Source: an uncultured Lachnospiraceae bacterium
GTDB lineage: Bacteria > Bacillota > Clostridia > Lachnospirales > Lachnospiraceae
Assembly (NCBI GenBank): GCA_945609985.1
Contig: CALYZQ010000017.1
Location: forward strand, 1 to 32,404
Reading direction: 5' to 3'
Length of the DNA stretch: 32,404 nucleotides
Positions 8,033-16,361 of this stretch are shown here, one piece after another. The notes under the pieces were generated by a model. That model was given only the letters and a program-made list of their open reading frames with translations, searched no databases and had not been told where the DNA came from. Position 1 is the stretch's first letter, and every line of letters begins with the position of its first letter. The translations under genes and the position numbers were made by a program.

Positions 8033-9418
8033 TTATTCTTCAGCCATGGCTGCCTTCATCATAATCGCGCATTCTATACGCTTTTTCTGTAGCTCACAAC
8101 CGATATCATAAGCATCATTAATATTACCATGGAAATTGTAAGCATTTGCCGCACAACCGCCACTACAGTAGAATTTGGCAAAACACTTTTTACACTTATC
8201 TTTTGCATAGACATTGCAGCATTTGAACTCATCCCGGATATCATCTCTTGTAACACCCTCGTCCACATTGCCAAGCAAAAACTTCTCATTTCCCACAAAC
8301 TGATGACAGGGATATAAGTCTCCCCAGGGAGTCACTGCCAGATACTCTGTACCGGAGCCACAGCCTGACAGACGCTTTGCTACGCAGGGGCCACCCTCTA
8401 AATCTATCATAAAGTGGAAGAAATTAAATGCCTTACCTTCCTTGCGACGCTTTAACATCTCAACTGCCAACCTGTCGTACTCTTCCATCAGCTTGGGCAA
8501 ATCTGCCTCTGTAATGGCATAAGAATCTGTGGGCTGTGCTACAACGGGTTCTACGGAAATCTGCTTGAAGCCCAAATCTGCCAGATGCAGCACATCCTCT
8601 GAAAAATCAAGATTGTTATGTGTGAAGGTACCTCTCACATAGTAATTCATCTGGTCGCGGCTCTCCGCCACCTTCTGAAACTTAGGTACAATCATATCAT
8701 AGCTTCCCTGCCCGCCTCTGAAGGGACGCATCATGTCATGTATTTCCTTACGACCGTCAATACTCAGTACGATATTTGACATTTCTCTGTTGGCGAACTC
8801 TAAAATCTCATCATTTAAAAGCACACCGTTTGTCGTCAGAGTAAAGCGGAACTTCTTATTATTGGGCTCCTCCAAGCTTCTGCCATACTCTACCAGCTGT
8901 TTTACCACATCCCAGTTCATCAACGGCTCACCACCGAAGAAATCCACCTCTAAATTGATGCGGTTACCGGAATTGGCTACCAGAAAATCCAATGCCTTTT
9001 TACCAACCTCGAAGCTCATCAGCGCACGTCTGCCGTGATATTCCCCCTCACCGGCAAAGCAATACTGACAGGCGAGATTGCAGTCATGGGCAATATGAAG
9101 ACAAAGCGCCTTTACAACCGTCTGTCTCTTCTTAAAATCAAACACGTAGCTCTCATAAATGTCCGGAGCAAACAGCTGACCTTCCTTCTCAAGAGCCAGA
9201 ACCTCATCCACAGCCTCGCAGATTTCATCCTCAGGATAAGGAATATTTGCCAGATTCAGCACAGCTGCCTTAATAGTGTCAGCATCCTTAATTCCTTCAT
9301 TCACCAGTGGCTCTACCAATGGAATCATGTCATAGACAATCTCATCCACCACATGGATGGAACCGCTGTTTACATCCATGACGATATTATAACCGTTGTT
9401 TTTATATTGGTGTATCAC
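8033..9418 (-). CDS. scfB: SCIFF/ranthipeptide maturase, radical SAM-SPASM enzyme
   Basis: Radical SAM enzyme expected to form thioether links between cysteines of the SCIFF peptide and non-alpha carbons of acceptor residues. The radical SAM [4Fe-4S] motif CNLACQYC is at 113-120 (CX3CX2C). Before it is a ~100-residue peptide-binding (RRE-like) region. The C-terminal SPASM domain is rich in cysteine, with GGPC, CGSG, YPCHQF, KCCN, KCKKCFAKFYCSGGC and GCEL, providing auxiliary Fe-S ligands. The 461-residue length is normal for the family. Translation starts at GTG 9418 behind AAAGGA, giving the family N-terminus MIHQYKNNGYNIV. It lies directly downstream of the precursor gene and upstream of secDF. 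Confidence 0.95.
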   Translation of the reverse strand: MIHQYKNNGYNIVMDVNSGSIHVVDEIVYDMIPLVEPLVNEGIKDADTIKAAVLNLANIPYPEDEICEAVDEVLALEKEGQLFAPDIYESYVFDFKKRQTVVKALCLHIAHDCNLACQYCFAGEGEYHGRRALMSFEVGKKALDFLVANSGNRINLEVDFFGGEPLMNWDVVKQLVEYGRSLEEPNNKKFRFTLTTNGVLLNDEILEFANREMSNIVLSIDGRKEIHDMMRPFRGGQGSYDMIVPKFQKVAESRDQMNYYVRGTFTHNNLDFSEDVLHLADLGFKQISVEPVVAQPTDSYAITEADLPKLMEEYDRLAVEMLKRRKEGKAFNFFHFMIDLEGGPCVAKRLSGCGSGTEYLAVTPWGDLYPCHQFVGNEKFLLGNVDEGVTRDDIRDEFKCCNVYAKDKCKKCFAKFYCSGGCAANAYNFHGNINDAYDIGCELQKKRIECAIMMKAAMAEE

Positions 9419-9443
9419 AGTATTTTTCCTTTCATCACGAAAT

Positions 9444-9467
9444 AAGCAGCGACCTGAATCGCTGCTT
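9444..9467 (-). promoter_or_regulatory. Hairpin between scfA and scfB
   Basis: A perfect 9-bp stem (AAGCAGCGA with TCGCTGCTT) over a 6-base loop sits in the 76-base gap between precursor and maturase, followed on the minus strand by ATTTCG rather than a full U-tract. It looks like an RNA-processing site or leaky attenuator that would give more precursor than maturase mRNA, as is common in peptide-modification operons (inference). Confidence 0.65.
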
Positions 9468-9494
9468 ACGTTAGTCTTTTCTTCTCTTTGACGA

Positions 9495-9638
9495 TTATTT
9501 AATCTTTTCGCAGCTCTGGTTACCTACTGTACAAGAAGTCTTGCAAGCAGACTGGCAAGAGGTCTGGCACTCGCCACAGCCACCCTTCTTTACGGATTCC
9601 TTTAAATCTCTGGTTGTCAAAGTCTTAATATGCTTCAT
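9495..9638 (-). CDS. scfA: SCIFF (six-cysteine) ranthipeptide precursor
   Basis: A 47-residue peptide gene. The N-terminal leader is MKHIKTLTTRDLKESVKKGG; the core carries six cysteines at 21, 24, 28, 32, 36 and 43, interspersed with Thr/Ser acceptor residues. This is the pattern of the SCIFF family (six cysteines in about forty-five residues), nearly universal in Clostridia. The start is fixed by AAGGAGG upstream and by the family's conserved N-terminus. It is the substrate of the maturase encoded 76 bases downstream. Reported roles of matured SCIFF peptides in a few clostridia involve signalling and metabolic control; its role here is unknown. Confidence 0.95.
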   Translation of the reverse strand: MKHIKTLTTRDLKESVKKGGCGECQTSCQSACKTSCTVGNQSCEKIK

Positions 9639-9693
9639 TTCTAAAATAGCCTCCTTAATATCTTACAAGTCAACAGACTAATAAACTTTTTGT

Positions 9694-9721
9694 AGTATAT
9701 CATAAAATTGTCATTTGTAAA
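9694..9721 (-). promoter_or_regulatory. Sigma-A-type promoter for scfA
   Basis: On the minus strand TTTACA and TATACT are 16 bases apart, about 56 bases upstream of the scfA start codon. It would let the SCIFF genes be transcribed independently of the upstream membrane-protein gene, whose 3' flank has no obvious terminator. Confidence 0.6.
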
Positions 9722-9766
9722 AGGGTTTTTCTAAAAAAGATGAAAAATTTTGGCGTAAATTATCCT

Positions 9767-10132
9767 TCAGCTGAACATTCCTCCCAGCATTCCCCCTCCT
9801 GCGCACAAAAAAAACGTGGTGGCAAAGTCATTTCCTGAAAGTCCCATGGTCCTGTTTAATGCCAGGGAAATCACTGCCAGCACAAGGAAATACGCTCCCC
9901 CCATCATAAGTCCCCACAAAAATTGCCTGCTCTTCATCTTTTTGCCCGTCAGAAAGCCCGCAAAGAAAGTTGCCAGCACATAGATAACTATAATCGCTAT
10001 TGCCACTGTACTCTCGCCCCAGTTCAGTTTATATAAAAGGAACGACAACAAAAACAACAAAAGGGTTGTCAATATGTAGGAAAACAAAAGACATTTAAGG
10101 AAAAACAACGGCGAAATTTTAACTTTATTCAT
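9767..10132 (-). CDS. Small four-helix membrane protein (TIGR04086-like)
   Basis: A 121-residue, strongly hydrophobic protein with four predicted membrane helices (about residues 13-34, 42-62, 70-92 and 103-120) and a basic cytoplasmic turn, TGKKMKSRQF, between the second and third. The layout and length resemble the TIGR04086/YrzE-type membrane proteins of Firmicutes; that assignment is from memory. GGGAGG precedes the ATG. It lies just upstream of the SCIFF precursor on the same strand, so a link to export or handling of the peptide is possible but is only inferred from position. Confidence 0.75.
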   Translation of the reverse strand: MNKVKISPLFFLKCLLFSYILTTLLLFLLSFLLYKLNWGESTVAIAIIVIYVLATFFAGFLTGKKMKSRQFLWGLMMGGAYFLVLAVISLALNRTMGLSGNDFATTFFLCAGGGMLGGMFS

Positions 10133-10190
10133 TCTTCCTCCCGCAAAAATAAATTTTCTATTAAAATACTATGCAACCCTTCATAAAAAC

Positions 10191-10220
10191 TTGACAACGG
10201 CTTTATAATTATTGTATAGT
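10191..10220 (+). promoter_or_regulatory. Sigma-A promoter of the CNNM/CorC-like gene
   Basis: A consensus TTGACA (10191-10196) and TATAGT (10215-10220) with an 18-base spacer stand about 33 bases before the TTG start. The AAGGAG site is at about 10239. The remainder of the divergent 10133-10253 gap shows no equally good minus-strand promoter. Confidence 0.75.
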
Positions 10221-10253
10221 TCAATATATTAATAAAAAAGGAGTGATTTTATT

Positions 10254-11561
10254 TTGGATACCCCTGGTGTCATACAACTTGTAGTTCTTTTATTTCTGGT
10301 TCTATTGTCCGGCTTCTTTTCTTCCGCCGAGACCGCACTTACAACGGTGAACCGTGTGAGGATGCGTGCACTTGAGGAGGAAGGTAACAAACGGGCAGCT
10401 AAAGTCAACAAAATTCTGGACAATTACGGCAAAATGCTTAGTACCATCTTAATTGGTAATAACATTGTCAATCTGTCAGCTTCCGCACTTGCCACAACTT
10501 TAGCCATGCGCATCCATCTTACAGTCGGTATTGCAACCGGTATTTTAACTGTTGTCATTTTATTGTACGGTGAAATTATACCCAAAACATGGGCTATGTA
10601 CTGCTCTGAAAAGCTTTCTTTATTATACAGCAGCATAATATATGTCCTGATGTGGCTGTTAACACCGTTGATTTTTATCATTGATAAGCTGGCAAAGCTC
10701 TTTTTGAAGCTGCTTGGCATCGATTCCAACAAAAAAACAAACACCATGACCGAAACGGAACTGAAAACCTATGTTGATGTAAGTCACGAGGACGGTGTCA
10801 TTGAATCGGAGGAGCGCGAAATGATTTACAACGTGTTTGATTTCTCCGATGCATTGGCAAAGGATATCATGATTCCCCGCATCAACATGGTTACGGTAAA
10901 TGTAAATGCTTCTTATGAAAAAGTCATGAACATCTTCCGTGATTCCATGTACACCCGTCTTCCCGTATACGAAGATGACAAGGACAATATTATCGGTCTG
11001 ATTAACATAAAAGACTTTATACTCACACAGGATGCGGAACACTTCAGTGTACGTGATATCCTAAGAGACGGCCATTATACATACGAGTACAAGAAGATTG
11101 CGGATTTGATGTATGAAATCCGCGAAAAGACCACCAGCGTTACCTTTGTACTAAACGAGTACGGCGCTACTGTGGGTATGATTACACTGGAAGATTTGCT
11201 GGAAGAAATCGTAGGTGAAATCCGCGATGAATATGATGCTGATGAGGCTGAATACATCAAAGAAGTGGGCGAACGCACCTACCTTGTGGAAGCAAGCATG
11301 AAGCTCGACGATATCAATGATGCACTGGATACCGATTTGGATAGTGAAGACTATGACTCCATCGGCGGCATCATCATTGAAAACTTGGACCGTCTTCCCG
11401 AAGATAACGAAGAGGTTACCTTAGAAAACGGTATCCGACTTCAGGTACAGGGCATCGACCAGAACCGTATTACCAAGGTATTAATGACCCTTCCCGAACC
11501 CATTACAGAGGAAACTGACGAAGCTGACAAAAGCGACAGCTCCGATTCCTCCGAGAACTAA
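10254..11561 (+). CDS. CNNM/CorC-HlyC family membrane protein (DUF21-CBS-CBS)
   Basis: A 435-residue inner-membrane protein of the CNNM/CorB family, linked to magnesium (and cobalt) efflux and once called hemolysin-like. Order: DUF21 membrane domain (about residues 1-180) with LLSGFFSSAETAL and NNIVNLSASA; two CBS domains (about 200-325) with IPRINMVTVN and TSVTFVLNEYGATVGMITLEDLLEEIVGEI; then a CorC_HlyC transporter-associated domain (about 345-420) with YLVEASMKLDDIND. The tail is acidic and serine-rich. The start is TTG, preceded by AAGGAGTG; upstream stop codons leave no better start. It is monocistronic, with its own promoter and terminator. Confidence 0.92.
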   Translation: MDTPGVIQLVVLLFLVLLSGFFSSAETALTTVNRVRMRALEEEGNKRAAKVNKILDNYGKMLSTILIGNNIVNLSASALATTLAMRIHLTVGIATGILTVVILLYGEIIPKTWAMYCSEKLSLLYSSIIYVLMWLLTPLIFIIDKLAKLFLKLLGIDSNKKTNTMTETELKTYVDVSHEDGVIESEEREMIYNVFDFSDALAKDIMIPRINMVTVNVNASYEKVMNIFRDSMYTRLPVYEDDKDNIIGLINIKDFILTQDAEHFSVRDILRDGHYTYEYKKIADLMYEIREKTTSVTFVLNEYGATVGMITLEDLLEEIVGEIRDEYDADEAEYIKEVGERTYLVEASMKLDDINDALDTDLDSEDYDSIGGIIIENLDRLPEDNEEVTLENGIRLQVQGIDQNRITKVLMTLPEPITEETDEADKSDSSDSSEN

Positions 11562-11578
11562 ATCAATCTGCTACATCT

Positions 11579-11612
11579 CGCGCCTGCGGCATTTGCGCCG
11601 TAGGCGCGTTTT
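11579..11612 (+). terminator. Terminator of the CNNM/CorC-like gene
   Basis: CGCGCCTGCGGC and GCCGTAGGCGCG form a 12-bp GC-rich stem with one G-U pair and a 6-base loop, followed by TTTT. It starts 18 bases after the stop codon. Confidence 0.9.
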
Positions 11613-11613
11613 G

Positions 11614-11864
11614 CGTAGTGGGGGCGGAGCAGGTGGGGAGAGGTATTTTTGTTCGTTTTGGAGGATGGCTGTATTTTCAAGCATTGCGCTAAAACACATT
11701 AGGGAAAATCGCTCACGGATGAGCGATTTAGGCGCGCTTGCGCATGGATGCGTCGTGCACGCCGCCCCGGAAGTGACGAATGATTATCCGCAATGCTTAG
11801 AAAATACCCATCCGGAAATCCGAATCACAAAATACCTCTCTCCGCCTGCTCCGCCCCCACTACG
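11614..11864. repeat. 251-bp imperfect palindrome (candidate MITE-like element)
   Basis: The termini are inverted repeats: CGTAGTGGGGGCGGAGCAGG at the left end has an exact 20-base inverted copy at the right end, and the match continues to about 36 bases with two differences. Further inward GGATGG, GTATTTTC and AAGCATTGCG are also mirrored (11664-11688 with 11789-11814). Near the centre is a perfect 10-bp hairpin, AAATCGCTCA/TGAGCGATTT, with a 4-base loop (11706-11729). No believable protein is encoded and no target-site duplication is visible. The element fills the gap between two convergent genes and is bounded on each side by their terminators. It could be a non-autonomous mobile element or a dispersed structural repeat. 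Confidence 0.8.
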
Positions 11865-11866
11865 TG

Positions 11867-11898
11867 AAAAGGTCCACGGCACAAATGCCGCGGACCTT
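11867..11898 (-). terminator. Terminator of the xylan-oligosaccharide operon
   Basis: On the minus strand AAGGTCCGCGGC and GCCGTGGACCTT form a 12-bp stem with one G-U pair and a 6-base loop, running into TTTTC. It starts 12 bases after the GH43 stop codon. Confidence 0.9.
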
Positions 11899-11910
11899 AA
11901 CTTTTACTCT

Positions 11911-13425
11911 TTATGCCTCGTAGCTAAAGCTCTCGAAGCATGCATATTTATCGCTCTTCTCACCATTTGCGGAAGCGTACATACCAACGGTACATCCTAC
12001 GAAACCGCCTGCTACTTCAGTAGACAGATTTGCTACAGAAGTTTCACCGATTACATTACCCTCAGCAAGAACCTTTGCGCTTAAGCCCTCTACCTTAATG
12101 GAAAGACTGATATTCTTATCTGCTACAGGTGCACTGCCAAGAACAGTGTCTACACCCTTCTCACACAGAATTGCCTTTACGGTGTCCGCATTTGCTTCCA
12201 CACGTACGTTGAAATAATTGTTCTGCATCAAAACCATACCTGCAACTTCGCTTCCTGTCAGCTCTGCTACATTTACCTTGGTATTTGCACAGAAGGTGTG
12301 ATGCTGCTGTCTGATGGTTACAAAGGAAGGACTTGCAACATCTTTGATAGTCTCCTCTGCAAGCTTAAGCTCCAAGCCCTTATCAGTCAGCTTATACATA
12401 TCCTCCTTAGGATTGCGAAGCAGTAAGAACTCAGGTCCCAGTTTCTCCATACCTGCAAACTTGTAGCTTCCGGTCTGCTCATAGGTAGGCTTCCACTCAG
12501 GCAGGTTAATCTCCACTTCATCGGTAAGCATACCGACACCGGGATTTACTACCGGCCAGCCATCCTCCCAGGTTACCTTTGCAAGGAAGGTCTCACGTCC
12601 CATGGTGGTAAATCTCTCAAGAGGTCTTACAGCCAGCATTACCATGTACCACTCGCCTGCGGGAGTCTCAAACAAATCTGCATGACCAACATACTTAATG
12701 GGATAATCATTACCCAGATGTCTGTGAGTAATAATAGGGTTCTTGGGGAAGTTCTCATAAGGTCCCCAGATATTCTTGCTTCGGCAAACTGCCTCACAGT
12801 GATCAGGACCGGTACCACCCTCTGCATGCATGATGTAGTAGTATTCACCAATATGGTAAAGGTGAGGACCCTCGGGCCAGATTACGTTACGCATGGAACC
12901 GTTCCATACATCCTTCTTCTCGCCAACCAGCTTCATCTGCTTAATATCAAGCTCCTGAATCCAGATAAACCAGTCTCCGTTGTACTTTACTCCGTCAGGA
13001 TTGGGATGGGTACCGATGTAGTAGCACTTGCCATCCTCATCAAAGAACAGACTGGGGTCAATACCGTCAGCACCCTCTATGTAATAAGGCTCGGACCAGG
13101 GACCTGCAGGATCGGTAGCAGTTACGATAAAGTTACCGCCGTGGGATACGTTGGTACAAATCACATAGAATGTTCCGTCATAGTAACGGATAGTGGGTGC
13201 AAACAGACCCTGAGAGTGCTGTGCTCTTTCAAGAGGCAGCTGTGACTCTCTGTCAAGTACATTGCCAATCTGCTCCCAATGTGCTAAGTCCTTACTGTGT
13301 AACACGGGAAGACCGGGGAAGTATGCAAAAGTAGAGCATACCAAATAGTAATCATCTCCTACCGCACATGCTGTAGGATCGGGATAAAATCCCGGCATAA
13401 TAGGGTTCTTTGCGAATACGCTCAT
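11911..13425 (-). CDS. GH43 family beta-xylosidase/alpha-L-arabinofuranosidase
   Basis: A 504-residue glycoside hydrolase without signal peptide, so cytoplasmic. The N-terminal five-bladed propeller (about 1-310) has the three GH43 carboxylates in their usual settings: base Asp16 in YPDPTA, pKa-modulating Asp123 in GIDPSLF, and acid Glu185 in WPEGPHLY. The C-terminal ~190 residues look like the beta-sandwich that shapes the active site in multi-domain GH43 xylosidases. It probably removes xylose or arabinose from the non-reducing end of xylo-oligosaccharides. Which of the two is dominant cannot be told from sequence alone. It is the last gene of a four-gene operon; start chosen at ATG behind GAGAGGA. 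Confidence 0.9.
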   Translation of the reverse strand: MSVFAKNPIMPGFYPDPTACAVGDDYYLVCSTFAYFPGLPVLHSKDLAHWEQIGNVLDRESQLPLERAQHSQGLFAPTIRYYDGTFYVICTNVSHGGNFIVTATDPAGPWSEPYYIEGADGIDPSLFFDEDGKCYYIGTHPNPDGVKYNGDWFIWIQELDIKQMKLVGEKKDVWNGSMRNVIWPEGPHLYHIGEYYYIMHAEGGTGPDHCEAVCRSKNIWGPYENFPKNPIITHRHLGNDYPIKYVGHADLFETPAGEWYMVMLAVRPLERFTTMGRETFLAKVTWEDGWPVVNPGVGMLTDEVEINLPEWKPTYEQTGSYKFAGMEKLGPEFLLLRNPKEDMYKLTDKGLELKLAEETIKDVASPSFVTIRQQHHTFCANTKVNVAELTGSEVAGMVLMQNNYFNVRVEANADTVKAILCEKGVDTVLGSAPVADKNISLSIKVEGLSAKVLAEGNVIGETSVANLSTEVAGGFVGCTVGMYASANGEKSDKYACFESFSYEA

Positions 13426-13460
13426 TGAAAAATCCTCTCTTTCATAATATATTTGTCTAC

Positions 13461-16337
13461 TTATTCCTTGTAGAAGCTCTCTAAAGGTCCCAGATAGGAA
13501 TCCTTGAGTTTCATCTCCTTGGGATAAAGCAGAATCCTTTCAAGTACCATACCTGCTTCCATTGCCTTTACGGTCAGTTCCTGTACACCCTCTGTAAAAT
13601 GAAACTCCGTCGCAGTCTTGCGGATTTGCTCCAAAGCCCCCTGGCACCACTGCCAGTCACTGTTTTCACCACCGCGGTAATTTGCACTTAATATTTCAAG
13701 GGTTTTGGTTTCTGTACCCGCAGAAATCTCAGCCTGCAAAGGACGTCTGCTCTGTAAAGAGTTGGTGGGGGTTGTCCAAACCTCAACTCTATAATCCCCC
13801 TCTTTCGGAATCACAAAGGAATAGGTAATGGCAGGCTTCTCATCCGCCTTGTCGAAGTCAGAGGTGGACGGAAATACCTTCATACCGTTACCGCTTCTGC
13901 CGTAATCCTTAAGAAGCTCAAAAGAACCGTCAGCCACAGCTTCTTTCTTAGCATAATGATTTGCTTCCATGGTAATCACACCATCTGTATCCAGGAAGGT
14001 CATTGCGGGAAGTGCATCCGTATCATTCTTCTTTGCCTTAATTTCTACAGCCACACGTGTATCACCATCGCTAATCATCAGCTTGACAGTCTCTTCTTCA
14101 AAGGTAAGCTTATCTCTGTCACAGGTGATTTCAATTCGGCAAAGGTCTTCTATCTCGCCCTTCATGGAGGACAAGCTAAGCCATGCCGGCAATTCACCTT
14201 CTGCTGTTATTTCATACTTCAAACTACCCACACCATCATTACTGATTTCCAGTGCAACCTCGTTTACACCCTCGGAAAGGAAGTCATGCACCCGGATACA
14301 TCTGGGCGGTCCGTACACCTTAACATACAGCATAGGCTCATCTGCTCTGGACACACTCATGCGTGCTTCCGTTACCGGCTCTACATACATTCTTACAGGG
14401 TATTTCCAGCCATCGTCATTCCATGAGGTAAAGCCCACATGCTTTTCAAGCTCCATGCCTTTCCACTTACCGTCTCTAAAGGCTCCGAATTCCTCAGAAA
14501 GGCGTCTGTCCTCTTTGATGCATTCTGCCATAAGTTCGCCGTACTTGTTGGCAATCTTTCTACCCTGTCCTGCATAGAATGCATTCTTGCCCGCATACAA
14601 GTGCATGCGAACCAGATTCACACTAATCTTTGCGGGATAATAAAGCATACTGTAATATGCCTGCTTTGTCACGTCGTCAAGAGCCGCGTACACCTCTTCA
14701 TTGAGCTTTTCAATGCTGTCAGCCAGGGCAAGCATTCTGTCGGTCTCGTTAAAATGACAGGGATGGTAAACACCTGCACGAAGTGTCTCCGGTCTGCGTG
14801 TCGCATTCATGTTTACAAAATCGATATACACCCTAGCCATCTTCTCACGAAGGGCAGGCTCTGCACCCGGGAAGGTCTTATCCACCCACTGTGCCAGATA
14901 TGTTTTCCAGCTGTTGGGGGCACTGCTTCCCCAAGTATCAAAATCATAAGCCAAGGTCAGGAAATAATTGAGTGCAACCTCGTTACCCTTCAAATCGCCC
15001 ACATTTACAATCCAAACATCCTTAATACCGTAATCATAAGCCATTGTCATCTGCTCCCAGGTAAGAGCAAAGGGTGAGGAGGGCATCCACTCATAGGAAA
15101 CCGGTCCACCGTGGTAATCAAAATGATAATACATACCAAAGCCGCCTTTATGGGAACGCATTTCCTCGGTAGGCAGGGTTCTCATGTGACCGAAATTATC
15201 CTCACAGAGCATGAGAATCACATTGTCAAGCTCATCCCACTCCTTTAAGCCCTCTGTATTCTCATCACCGTAGAAATATGCCTCAACCTCTTTATAAAGA
15301 GCAAGGAGCTGGGGAACACTGTCCACATCCTCATTTACATGCTCCTTAATCAGCTGACGCTGCTTGGTAATAATATCCTTCAACAAATCAATATTATCCT
15401 TTAAGGTTGCATCCGGTCCCAGCATGGAGCTGTCACGCTCGCCTCTCATACCGATGGTAATCAGGTGCTTATATTTACCGCTTCTCTTTAAAGCATCCGC
15501 CCAATATCTGGACAAGCCTTCGCTGTTGGTATAATAATTCCACTCGTTACCGTAAGGAGAATCCTCTCCTCTCACCTTGTCCCACTCTTCGCTGGCGCGC
15601 AGACAGGGTTCATGATGGGAATAAGCGATAGTAATACCGTACATATCCGCCAATTCTTCATTGAGACTTCCCGGTCCGTCCAGAGGGAAGGAGGAAGTCC
15701 ACATTGCAGGCCACATATAATTTCCCTTCATGCGGAGCAGGAATTCAAACACATGGTCATACATTTCAGCAGTAAATCCGCCATAGTGTGAAAAGGTCCA
15801 ATTACCAAAGCAGGGCCATTCATCATTGATAAAGAAGCCTCTGTATTTTACGCTGGGTTCCTTGGAAACTTTCTCAATATCCTCTTCAAGCACCAAAGTA
15901 TCCTGATGCAGGGGCTCTGCATCTCCGAAATCACACATTGCAGACACGCCGATATACTCTGAAAGTGCAAACATACCGTAGATGGTACCAAGCTTGTCGC
16001 TTCCCACAATCACAAGGGCATAATCCACACCTGCAAAAGGTTCCTCTACGAGAAACAATCCAAATACTTCGCGCTTCCCTGTAATATCTGTGCAATTGAT
16101 TTTACCGGACTTTACCAACTCGTCGGCAAGTACGCTCTGTCCGAGAGTGGCACAAAATACCACCTGTGTATCCTGTATGGCATCCACAGAAGCCACAATT
16201 TCAGGCAGTACACCGTTTACTTTCTCAACATCCTTTGCTACCTTTGCAACAATTCTCTTAACGCCTTCGTAGGCGCTATCTTCTACCAAAAACGGCAATG
16301 CCTTGCCATTTCCGGCTAACGTCATTGTCTTTTTCAT
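13461..16337 (-). CDS. GH115 xylan alpha-1,2-glucuronidase
   Basis: A large (958-residue) enzyme expected to release (4-O-methyl-)glucuronic acid from xylan or large xylo-oligosaccharides, including from internal units, which GH67 enzymes cannot do. Conserved GH115 stretches include KYRGFFINDEWPCFGNW, RMKGNYMWPAMW, YSHHEPCLRASEEW, LCEDNFGHMRTLP and YHFDYHGGPVSYEW; these line the active site. A beta-rich C-terminal region (about residues 660-958) follows. No signal peptide is present. The frame begins at 16349, but ATG 16337 is placed better behind GGAG and begins MKKTMTLAG. It lies 24 bases after the esterase gene and 35 bases before the GH43 gene. Confidence 0.93.
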   Translation of the reverse strand: MKKTMTLAGNGKALPFLVEDSAYEGVKRIVAKVAKDVEKVNGVLPEIVASVDAIQDTQVVFCATLGQSVLADELVKSGKINCTDITGKREVFGLFLVEEPFAGVDYALVIVGSDKLGTIYGMFALSEYIGVSAMCDFGDAEPLHQDTLVLEEDIEKVSKEPSVKYRGFFINDEWPCFGNWTFSHYGGFTAEMYDHVFEFLLRMKGNYMWPAMWTSSFPLDGPGSLNEELADMYGITIAYSHHEPCLRASEEWDKVRGEDSPYGNEWNYYTNSEGLSRYWADALKRSGKYKHLITIGMRGERDSSMLGPDATLKDNIDLLKDIITKQRQLIKEHVNEDVDSVPQLLALYKEVEAYFYGDENTEGLKEWDELDNVILMLCEDNFGHMRTLPTEEMRSHKGGFGMYYHFDYHGGPVSYEWMPSSPFALTWEQMTMAYDYGIKDVWIVNVGDLKGNEVALNYFLTLAYDFDTWGSSAPNSWKTYLAQWVDKTFPGAEPALREKMARVYIDFVNMNATRRPETLRAGVYHPCHFNETDRMLALADSIEKLNEEVYAALDDVTKQAYYSMLYYPAKISVNLVRMHLYAGKNAFYAGQGRKIANKYGELMAECIKEDRRLSEEFGAFRDGKWKGMELEKHVGFTSWNDDGWKYPVRMYVEPVTEARMSVSRADEPMLYVKVYGPPRCIRVHDFLSEGVNEVALEISNDGVGSLKYEITAEGELPAWLSLSSMKGEIEDLCRIEITCDRDKLTFEEETVKLMISDGDTRVAVEIKAKKNDTDALPAMTFLDTDGVITMEANHYAKKEAVADGSFELLKDYGRSGNGMKVFPSTSDFDKADEKPAITYSFVIPKEGDYRVEVWTTPTNSLQSRRPLQAEISAGTETKTLEILSANYRGGENSDWQWCQGALEQIRKTATEFHFTEGVQELTVKAMEAGMVLERILLYPKEMKLKDSYLGPLESFYKE

Positions 16338-16361
16338 ATTATTCTCCATCCTGTTTCACAT

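Noticed and set aside
7334..8092. 252-codon plus-strand ORF
   Set aside because: Antisense to the conserved secDF and scfB coding regions, with no promoter or ribosome binding site; composition is that of a shadow frame.
10133..10190. Minus-strand promoter for the small membrane protein
   Set aside because: TTGTCA and TAGTAT are present but 20 bases apart, too far for a confident call.
11600..11870. Target-site duplication flanking the palindrome
   Set aside because: The flanks are parts of two unrelated terminators (TTTTG on the left, TGAAAA on the right) and are not direct repeats.
11593..12084. 163-codon plus-strand ORF over the palindrome and the GH43 3' end
   Set aside because: Its first half is the palindromic repeat and its second half is antisense to a conserved enzyme; no ribosome binding site or family resemblance.
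13969..15077. Long overlapping plus-strand ORFs opposite GH115
   Set aside because: Shadows of a long, well-conserved minus-strand gene; no start signals.
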